This document shows, piece after piece, positions 56,331 through 64,000 of a stretch of DNA of 64,000 nt. The notes beneath the pieces were generated by a model. The model ran no database searches and was not told the DNA's origin. It was given only the letters and a program-made list of their open reading frames with translations. Source of the stretch: Tetrapyrgos nigripes (taxonomy: Eukaryota > Basidiomycota > Agaricomycetes > Agaricales > Campanellaceae); contig JAACJM010000018.1 of NCBI GenBank assembly GCA_013368315.1, positions 310,001 to 374,000 of the forward strand, read 5' to 3'. Positions within the stretch are counted from its first letter, which is position 1. Each line of letters begins with the position of its first letter. Both the position numbers and the translations under genes were made by a program.

Positions 56331-57391
56331 CTTAGATATAGATATACACACATGCATACTTACCTACCTACCTACCTAGTACTTACTACGTACAGTTTTT
56401 CTCATCTCATCTCATCTCATCTCAAAACTATATAATATACATACATTTATGCCTGTAATTTCTTGTCTTCTCTTTTTCTTAAGGAGTCTTTAGACTACGT
56501 ACATGTACTCGTACTAGTAAGTCTTCAAACCTCAAGCTTTAATAAGCAGGGGGGACGCGGGAACGGGAACGAAAAGGAAGGATTTGAGAGCAGGCAGGCG
56601 TTTGGTGTCCTAGTCCTCTAGTCTTACTCTTAGGCATATATGTAACATCGTCGCAGGGGGAGTCGGAAGGAGGGCTGCAGTCCTAGACCTATCTTAGCTA
56701 GGTGCAGGGAGTGGGAAGGGAGGAAAGAAGGGGTCTAATTCACCAAATCACGGAGGCGAGTATTCTGATCTACATATGCAATGCGTATGTCGGTGGCAGG
56801 TGCGAGCCACTGTACATCGACAGGTACAGAATCCAAATTGGAAGTTGGAACAGTAATTGATTTGAGCTCAGATTCCAGAATAAGGGCCACCAGTTTTTCA
56901 AGCTCACAGTCAAGCCACCATGGCTTGAGTAGCTTGAGGGTAGCTTGAGGGTAGCTTGACTTTCTATTTTGAGTGTGGCTGTGTTTACCCCTTGTGTTAC
57001 CAACTTCATTACACTTTCACATTGAATGGCACATTCATTGATGAGATACATATTGTTCACACTACATTCTTTGTTGCACCTCTGCTGAGTCATGTACATA
57101 ATTCTTTTAGAATTACAGGGATAGAATGCTCAATTTTTTTCCAAATTTTGACTCTGTTAGTTAGATATGGTGATTTAGGGGAAACATGTAGAACCTTATT
57201 AATGAAGCTTTATGATGCAGAGACAATTGAAATAGAACTCCAAGCTGAGAAGAATAGGTTAGACATATACAAGAGAATTTAGGGCATATCAAAGACATAT
57301 CAGGGCATATACATAGGTTTTGCATCATTTTGACATGATTCAAGAGTGGCTGGAGGAAGCTTGAGTGTGGCTGGAGTGAGTCTGAGTGTGG

Positions 57392-57690
57392 CTTGAGGGT
57401 ATCTTGAGGGTATCTTGAGGATATCTTGAGGGTATCTTGAGGGTATCTTGAGGGTATCTTGAGGGTATCTTGAGGGTATCTTGAGGGTATCTTGAGGGTA
57501 TCTTGAGGGTATCTTGAGGGTATCTTGGGGGTATCTTGAGGGTATCTTGGGGGTATCTTGAGGGTATCTTGGGGGTATCTTGGGGATATCTTGAGGGTAT
57601 CTTGATGGTATCTTGGGGGTATCTTGAGGGTATCTTGATGGTATCTTGGGGGTATCTTGAGGGTAGCTTGTGAAGGTAACTTGAAGGTAG
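57392..57690. repeat. 11 bp minisatellite TTGAGGGTATC
   Basis: About 25 tandem copies of TTGAGGGTATC with G/A and G/T variants at one or two places. Related CTTGAGGGTAG and CTTGATGGTAG units lie at 56925-56960 and 59998-60050, so the array grew from the subterminal repeats of the surrounding transposon. Confidence 0.9.
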
Positions 57691-58162
57691 CTTGAGGGTG
57701 GTTCGAGTGAGGCTTGAGTAAGGCTTGAGTGTAGTGTGTGGCTTGAGTGTGCTGATGTGACTTAAGGGTTGTTTGAGTGGCTTGAGATGGCTTGAGGGTA
57801 ACGCACCTCGTCTACTACTCTATACTTTACATCAACACTATTCTGTTGGTCACAACAGCACAGACTTGAATTCATCTTTGATGCTATTCAGTAGATCTCT
57901 ATTTACATTGTTTACTCAAAGGTACAAAGCTCTTCAGTTCAGATACTTGACTAACTATCATTGATTGGCTCCCAATAGTATGCACCACTTCCCCATTTAA
58001 TAAGTTCAATATCCCTTTCACCATCACTATAATTCCTGTTTTGTTAAGTTAAGAAGTTACAGAATGTTTTTTACTCACATCATTACATCTTGAGCCTTCT
58101 GTTGTTTTCTTTCACTTCTGCGTTGATTGGCAAAGGATGTTCTGGAGTTGACTTAGTAAAGC

Positions 58163-59829
58163 TCATAAGCTTAAATTATTTACTGACCTTCCCTGTTGTA
58201 TGGCTAAGCTTTTCTCTGAATCTGAATCTGAACTCATGTAAGGAACACGAATGACATGGTCAAGAAATGTTGCCATAATTTCCCCAGTTATTAAAGGTAG
58301 CATCTCGGAAACCAGGGCATCTTGAATTTGCTGATGGTTCCTATATCTCCTATGATATAAGGTGAGGATGATACCAAGAACATAAGCACCACTGCGACTC
58401 CTGTCTGTATCTTGTGGCTGATTCTGTTTCATATTTTTCAGAGTGCTGACCTTGATTATAGAGAATAGGAGATCTCACCTCTGCACAACAAAGAAGATCC
58501 CAGTTCTTGATGGAAAGACCATGACAACTTGCAATCCATGCTCCTATCACCTGTAAAGAGAATATTTTAGTTTATCAATATTTGATGAGCACCAAAAGAT
58601 TATATACTCTGAAAATACACGAAAATGGATTCTGTTTCCAAGCCTCTCTTGTATGTGTGTGCTCTGCAGGACAGGTGTCATATATTCTCATTTTTGTCTG
58701 TGCAAAATCTATGACCATTGCAATCATATGATCCTTGAGGAACACTGGAACTATAATGAGCCTCAGGATGGGATGTGACCAGTCAACCTGCAGCAGAATG
58801 TCTATTAGTAATGGTCCACAGGGCACTAGAGAAAATGCTGACCTTGATATCCTTGAACCCATCATGGACAGCACTTTTTCTTGCTTCCTCCAATGAGAAT
58901 ATATGGTCAAAATGACTGTAATCAAAGGTTTTCGTAATGTATACACCTCTGATAGCCAACGGTCCTCGATAACATTGGATGTAGCCTTCGAGAATTGATG
59001 GAGTTATGTCACCAGAACGTATATAGTCTAAGTCTTCTTTCTGAAGCTTGAGAGATGGAAGTAAGAAGCTGTTTCCCTCATCCATATCTGTGCGCAATTC
59101 TTCGACCTGGAGATTGTCTTTAATTATTAAATTGTTATTGTCCTCAAAAACATCCCAAGTAACATCCATTGCAAAATTAGACTGTGGCCATGCATCCCAT
59201 CCACCTTTTAGGTCCTCAAAATGTAGATAGACTGTTTGGCTGTCACAGCACGGTCCAGTGAGTGGTACATCAGGCATTTGTTTGCGAGCCAGCTTAGCTG
59301 GTGTTTCGAATTGGTTATCATCTCTAAATGCAACATTGTGACTGCGTTTACGTGCACTGTCTATCTCCTGGCAAGGCTCAGAGTTGCTGCTTTTACCAAT
59401 GTTATCATTTTTGGTCTGCAAAAAATCTGGGATTGCATTTTCAGGTTTCAGAGCATTGACACTACTCTTAGAGTGGGGCTGAACACTAATAGCAGATACC
59501 ATTGGTATATTTTGAAAAGCCTGTGGTGGCCCAGCACCTCCCAAATGAGCCATAAGTTCTGGATTCATGTAGTTAGCAAATGGCATTTGGAAAGGATTCC
59601 AGGGATAGGCAGGAAAGGGAGCATTGTAAGTGAATCCTGGGACTGAGGAAGGGGCTTTTTGAATATCAGGGCTAGTATTGGGTGGTTTCTTTCGTTGAGG
59701 ATCAATAAAGCTAGCAAGCCACTGTCTGAATTTTGCCTGAATGAAGATGACATTGAATCTATCAAAGTTCAACAATTCAGCCGCAACTTACCAGCATTTT
59801 ATGTTGCTCTGTAGATTCAGGAAAGCTTG
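58163..59829 (-). CDS. Ulp1-like (C48) protease-related protein in transposon
   Basis: A multi-exon gene on the minus strand. A short exon ends HKML; the main exon begins KFRQWLASFIDPQRKKP and runs through a Pro/Ser-rich part to FDYSHFDHIFSLEEARK and GFKDIK (58843). After an intron, VDWSHPILRLIIVPVFLKDH and MIAMVIDFAQTKMRIYDT follow, matching the His and Asp part of Ulp1 peptidases (H-x-x-x-x-VID, YD). The next exons read IGAWIASCHGLSIKNWDLL and then QPQDTDRSRSGAYVLGIILT, the place of the Gln and Cys. At the expected Cys the codon is AGT (58391-58393), Ser. Ulp1-type peptidases remove SUMO-like tags and occur in several transposon groups. Activity is doubtful without Cys. Exon ends near 58440-58640 are approximate. 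Confidence 0.5.
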
Positions 59830-60313
59830 CAATCTATGCATACATAAGTTTAGTAGATGATGATATAACGTTAATGCCTACCAACAGCGTAAAGACGGAA
59901 AGAATAGAAAGTGTCACAGACACATGACTGTGATTTTGTGGACAAGCACCGGATGCAATCATTTGCCACATGTGTACTAAATATAGCCTGACAGTCACTT
60001 GATGGTAGCTTGATGGTAGCTTGACGGTAGCTTGATGGTAGCTTGAATGTGAGCTTGAGTGTGAGCTTGACTCGTGGCTTGAGTGTGAGCTTGAAAAAAC
60101 CAGATGCCCCCAGAATAACAGTTACCCTTAGACCCCGGACACAGACAATGGTCCTAGACATCCACGGCAGGTGACTAAGTAGTGACTAGTCCGGATTCCC
60201 TGGTCCCAGCCAGTGCCACCTTTCTCTGTGCAGGATACAAGTAAATTAGTACTGTAAATAGTAATTCGTCCAGATTGTAAACATACACACGTTGCGGAGG
60301 CCTGAACCAGAAT

Positions 60314-61140
60314 TAGGGCATGGCACTGTACCGTATACGGTCACGGTCGTATTTTTACGGGACGTATTTTTTATGGAATATCCGGACCCGTACCATATTT
60401 TTTCTTTCAACTGTGCATACGGTACGGGTACGGATCGTATACCGTCTTTACGACCGTCTTGCCCGAGGGATCCCCGAAGGGGCTCTAGAGCAACTTTTTA
60501 CCTTATTTTGGCTTACCTGTTACTGTAGTATTTCAACCGTAAGTTTGTCAATATTGAGCGTTACGCGATCTCTTTAGTCTGCATCAAGTTCATTTACCAT
60601 ATTAGGAAGGGTGCCGGCGAAGCCGGCGCTCCCACGACCCTTTTATGGTAAGAAGGCACCCAAAAATCCCTTTGTTATGCGTTACAAAAAGCGTTTTTGA
60701 CCAAGTTTGTGGGGGGTGGGTGACGCGTTACGCGAACTTACGGTCGAAATACTACAGTATTTGAAAGCTAGGTTAAGCAGATGGCAAGGCTTGAATTGAC
60801 TGCTTCATGCACTCAATCATCTTTAATGTGCATCAGACGGTCTTGGTGAGTACTGAATGAGCAGAATTTACCTATTTTTCAGACTTACCAAGGATTCACT
60901 CTGATCTCACCAGCAAATATTGATTGAACCACAACGCAATTCTATTTTTTTGGTCAATTCTTCAGGGCAAATGTGGGCTCGGGCATCTCGGAAGACACCA
61001 AACCGTATTACGACCGTGTACGGTAATTACGGACGGTCTAATACGGGTATGACCATCGCGTACCCGCACCATATGTTACCTGCGCTTCTGTCAAGACGGT
61101 ACGGTCACAGACCCGTATACAGACACGGTGCCAAGCCCTA
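60314..61140. mobile_element. hAT-type element with perfect 8 bp TSD
   Basis: Ends TAGGGCATGGCAC and the complement of TAGGGCTTGGCAC, 827 bp apart. The target duplication ACCAGAAT is perfect (60306-60313 and 61141-61148). The subterminal parts are rich in CGTATACGG and ACGGTAC words. It inserted into the LTR of the copia element, and a MITE sits inside it. Confidence 0.9.
60523..60757. mobile_element. Tc1/mariner-like MITE nested in the hAT element
   Basis: Inverted ends CTGTAGTATTTCAACCGTAA and the complement of CTGTAGTATTTCGACCGTAA, with TA on each side (60521-60522 and 60758-60759). It is related to 44034-44259. It must have inserted after, or travelled within, the surrounding element. 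Confidence 0.75.
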
Positions 61141-61148
61141 ACCAGAAT

Positions 61149-61452
61149 GGGATCACTATAGAGAATAAGTACAAGTTAGTACTTAAGTACTGTAGATAAA
61201 TATAAATCAGTAAAGATATAATAAGTATGAGACAAATTGAATACACACCCCAGGAGTCACACAATATGGTGTAGACAACTGGGGTGTTTGGTACAATATG
61301 GTTAGGTATATGTGAGGCAGGTGCAAGCTACAAATCATGAATGGGTGACTTGGAGTATAAGATAAGGAAGTACGGATAGGAAGAAAGAAATGGATACTTC
61401 TAAAATGGGAATTGGCCCTATAGCCCCTATCTATGGACTCTCATTCTCGACA
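61149..61452 (-). repeat. 3' LTR (5' part) of a copia element
   Basis: Reading the minus strand, the purine run AGGGGGAG (61453-61460) is directly followed by TGTCGAGAATGAGAG, the arrangement of polypurine tract and LTR start. The LTR is cut by the hAT element at 61140 and seems to continue to about 60289, giving about 340 bp in total. The other LTR is outside the window. Confidence 0.6.
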
Positions 61453-64000
61453 CTCCCCCTGAGTCCCTAGACTCTTCTATCCAACCGTTAAGCCTAATTC
61501 CTTCACAAACTTCTCGAATAATGGACGACTCAACGACTTGGTCATCACATCAGCAACATTCTCCTGAGTAGAGACATGTCGGAATTCCAACTCCCCTTCC
61601 CTGACGACATCTCAAATCCATGCCCATGTGGTATCAAAGTGTTTGGTACGTCCATGTTTGGTGGTGGCTTCAGTGAGTGAGATGGAACTGGTGTTGTCAA
61701 CATTGATGGTGAATGGGTAATCCCTTCTCATTTCAACTCCATCTAACCATTTCCACATCCATATGGCCATGCGGGGAAGGCATGAACCATCAAGAGATAC
61801 TCTGCCTCTGTTGTAGATAATGCCACTACCCTCTGTTTGGACGATGACCATGAAACAGCTCCCCCTGCCACTAAGAACACATATCCCATTGTAGACTTCT
61901 GAGTTGTGAGACCCTCCTCCTCTTTGACATCTGCATGAGAGGCATCGGCAAAACCAATGGGCTTTATCCCATCTGAAGTATTTCCTTCAATGCGATGATG
62001 GTAGGTGAGTTGGAGATTTGCAGTTGTCTTGAGGTAGGCAAGAAGATGAAGAGTGGCAGCCCAGTGAATTGGTCAAGGGTTGTTAGCATACCGCTGTAAT
62101 AGGGAGACTGCAAATGCGATATCTGGTCGAGTACCCAAAGCGATATGATTGAGTGCACCGATGAGGCTGTAATAGTTCTTATTGACCATGTAGAGTTTAT
62201 TGGCAGTGGAGATGGGCTGAGGTTGGCTATCAATGAATTTGATCCCTGGAGATAATGGGGTGTATTTTGTAGTGCAATCCTCCATTCCGAACACCTTCAA
62301 TGTCTTCTCGATCAGTGGGTGCTGGTGAAGGGATATATCCCCAGTATCCTTGTGAATCTGAACTGTCATACCCAGTACTACGTCTGGCTCTCCGTAATCT
62401 CTGAACTCAAATTGCTCTGTGATCTCCTTTCATACCCTCTTCCCATCTTCCTCCATTGTGGATACTCCAGTCATGTTGTCAGTGTAGGTTACAGTGATAG
62501 TGTTGCCAAGAGGGGTTTGTCAGTATTGAACACATGGATCTGCAGGGTTTGCTTTGAAGCCAAGTTTGCAGTATTGTTTGTCCAGTAGCTTATACCAGTT
62601 ATTTCCGGAATCCATTGACCCATAGATGTTAATATTCATCAGGAGCGCAGTCTCGTTCCCATCGCACAAGGAGTATTGTTCTCGAAAACCCTCAGGTAGT
62701 GTCAAGTAATTGACATGTTGTGGTCTTGCATTGAGGTATGCACTGGTAAAGTCCCCAGATCATAGATCCAACCCCTTGCAAGCGGGAATGGCAATTGTGA
62801 ACCTCTCGGACTCATATCTAGCCACTATTGCCCATGTATTGTCATAGTGAATCCCCTTGACCTGATCATAGCCCCTAACCACCAACCTAGCTCTCTGCTC
62901 AGTAATCTCCCCACCCCCACCCAACCGCAGAGTGCAGACCCATCAAGTCGTAATGATCTTCGCATCTCGGGGTTTCAGAACTGGAGTGAATGCCTTTCAA
63001 GAGTCAAGTTTCACAAGTTCCTTTTCCATAGGTTTCATCCACAGGTCAGGACGTTTCATCATCTCATTGTCAGAGCAGGGAACCCAGGTGTTGTCTGGTT
63101 CTAGGATGGTCTCGAGCTGAGTTTTGAGGGTGGCTGGTGAGTCTTCTTCATCATACTCTGGCAGTAATTCCCTGTCCTCCTCATTATCTCTTGCCCATGC
63201 TTCATCTCTCTCATGAGCTTCCTTCTCTCGATCCTCATACTCTTTGGATTCAATGAACTGCTGAGTCAAGTTGTGGGATTGGGTAGACGAGCAGGTAGGA
63301 ATGGTTCTCCATATTTCGGCTTGGGTATGGCGAGTTCATTTCTCTGGTGCATTGGGCATTGGCTGGGGTTTAGCATTGCTTGTGGGAGTCAATGGGAGAG
63401 ATGGGGTTACTGATGTCGAGTTGGGAATCATTACCAACATTTGATCTGGGATTGAGGGTTTGGATTTTGGATATCTTCATTCTCCCCCTCCAACTCCGAA
63501 GTCTAGTGACCACCTGACTTCTCAAGTACAACATCACTCGTATGGTAGAGCTCGTTGTTCTCCCATTTCTTCACAATGTACACCTTTCTCCCATCATACC
63601 CTACCATCTGACATTTGAAACCTCTCGCATCCAACTTTCCACGCCCAGTCTTTGCGGGAAAGTGAGCAAAGCCTATGTTGCCAAAAGGGACAAGGTGAGA
63701 TACATTCTGGCATTGTCCAGTCCATTTCTCCTCAGGTACGACACCCTTTGTGTTCGGGTCTGTCCCCACCATTGCGCTGCCAATCCTGCATCAAATAACA
63801 TGGCTCTGGTGCTGTTTAACATTGCCCCTATCCCTTGCTCAGCTACTCCATTGGATGGTGAAGTGTATGGGGCAGTGAACTCATGAATAATTCCATGGCT
63901 CTCGGTCTACGTTTTGAATGTGTGAGACCTCCATTCGGGTGCGTTGTCAGTCCAAATTCATTTCAACTTCTTTCCCATCTGAGTCTCTGCCATAGATCTC
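61453..64000 (-). pseudogene. Ty1/copia retrotransposon polyprotein, decayed
   Basis: In minus-strand order from the window edge: the integrase C-terminal region (FAHFPAKTGRGKLDARGFKC, then VGYDGRKVYIV) near 63600, an acidic linker near 63100-63260, reverse transcriptase pieces (NETALLMNINIYGS, KLGFKANPADPCVQY) near 62540-62700 and (YYSLIGALNHIALGTRPDIA) near 62130, and RNase H pieces (VVALSTTEAEYL, KHGRTKHFDT, VADVMTKSLSRPLFEKFVK) at 61500-61850. Frameshifts and stops separate them. The order integrase before reverse transcriptase identifies copia. The 5' part lies beyond the window. Confidence 0.88.

Larger units (their letters stand above)
54646..56730 (+). repeat. Segmental duplicate of TypA 3' end and flank
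   Basis: Matches 42165-43740 in the same orientation, through the last two TypA introns, the stop region and 700 bp of downstream DNA. It is interrupted at 55740-56330 by a hAT element absent from the parent. The left breakpoint lies about 40 bp after the DHHC stop codon. Confidence 0.85.
56884..60109. mobile_element. 3.2 kb DNA transposon carrying a Ulp1-like gene
   Basis: The left end GGGCCACCAGTTTTTCAAGC and the complement of the right end GGGCATCTGGTTTTTTCAAG are imperfect inverted repeats. CCAGAATAA flanks both sides (56875-56883 and 60110-60118), a 9 bp target duplication. Subterminal direct repeats related to CTTGAGGGTAG sit at both ends. The only gene inside is the Ulp1-like protease. 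GGG ends, a 9 bp duplication and a Ulp1 cargo recall Mutator-like elements; the Zisupton/KDZ group, which has 8 bp duplications, is an alternative. No transposase is recognised, so it is probably non-autonomous. Confidence 0.75.

Noticed and set aside
57392..57690. CRISPR-like array
   Set aside because: Units are 11 bp with no unique spacers, and the host is a eukaryote; it is a minisatellite.

Overview
The window is nuclear DNA of a filamentous basidiomycete, most likely an Agaricomycete. The reasons are genes cut by many 50-65 bp GT-AG introns, a dye-decolorizing peroxidase, a BTB protein, an integrase-core protein and a NACHT-WD40 receptor of kinds common in mushroom-forming fungi, and dense transposon debris. 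I cannot name the species. Base composition is patchy: the peroxidase, TypA and DHHC regions carry normal CpG, whereas most of 8-37 kb and 44-50 kb is almost free of CpG. Copies of the same repeat in the two compartments differ mainly at CpG sites, which points to methylation-linked C-to-T decay.

Layout. 1.2-3.4 kb: an intact ten-exon secreted dye-decolorizing peroxidase (minus strand). 4.3-5.2 kb: a CACTA-type MITE and a hAT-type element side by side. 6.8-14.8 kb: a candidate 8 kb element bounded by inverted repeats, each end carrying an array of short direct repeats; inside are a BTB gene, an integrase-core pseudogene and an unknown five-exon gene with one stop codon. 16-34 kb: CpG-poor, gene-poor repeat land (tandem repeats, hAT copies, MITEs, a 400 bp palindrome). 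34.9-35.4 kb: a chimera of a 5' TypA fragment and another fragment. 36-37.3 kb: an unknown multi-pass membrane protein.

39.3-43.0 kb: a poorly resolved acidic-tailed gene diverging from the intact TypA/BipA GTPase gene, which has a mitochondrial-type N-terminus. 44-45.3 kb: two small elements. 46.0-50.3 kb: an apparently intact six-exon NACHT-WD40 (NLR-like) gene of 1360 codons with 14 almost identical WD40 repeats. 51.6-54.6 kb: a small cysteine-rich secreted peptide gene with a stop in its signal peptide, an unknown gene, and a degenerate DHHC palmitoyltransferase gene containing what looks like a one-nucleotide exon. 54.6-56.7 kb: a segmental duplicate of the TypA 3' end and its downstream flank, interrupted by a hAT element with a perfect 8 bp target duplication.

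56.9-60.1 kb: a 3.2 kb DNA transposon with a 9 bp target duplication, an 11 bp minisatellite and a Ulp1-like protease gene. 60.3-64 kb: a decayed Ty1/copia retrotransposon whose 3' LTR is split by a hAT element that itself holds a small MITE.

In overview, the host genes cover lignin/dye oxidation, mitochondrial translation and possible non-self recognition, and they sit as islands among layered mobile DNA. Exon joins were read by eye from GT-AG sites, reading phase and family motifs, and have no transcript support here.
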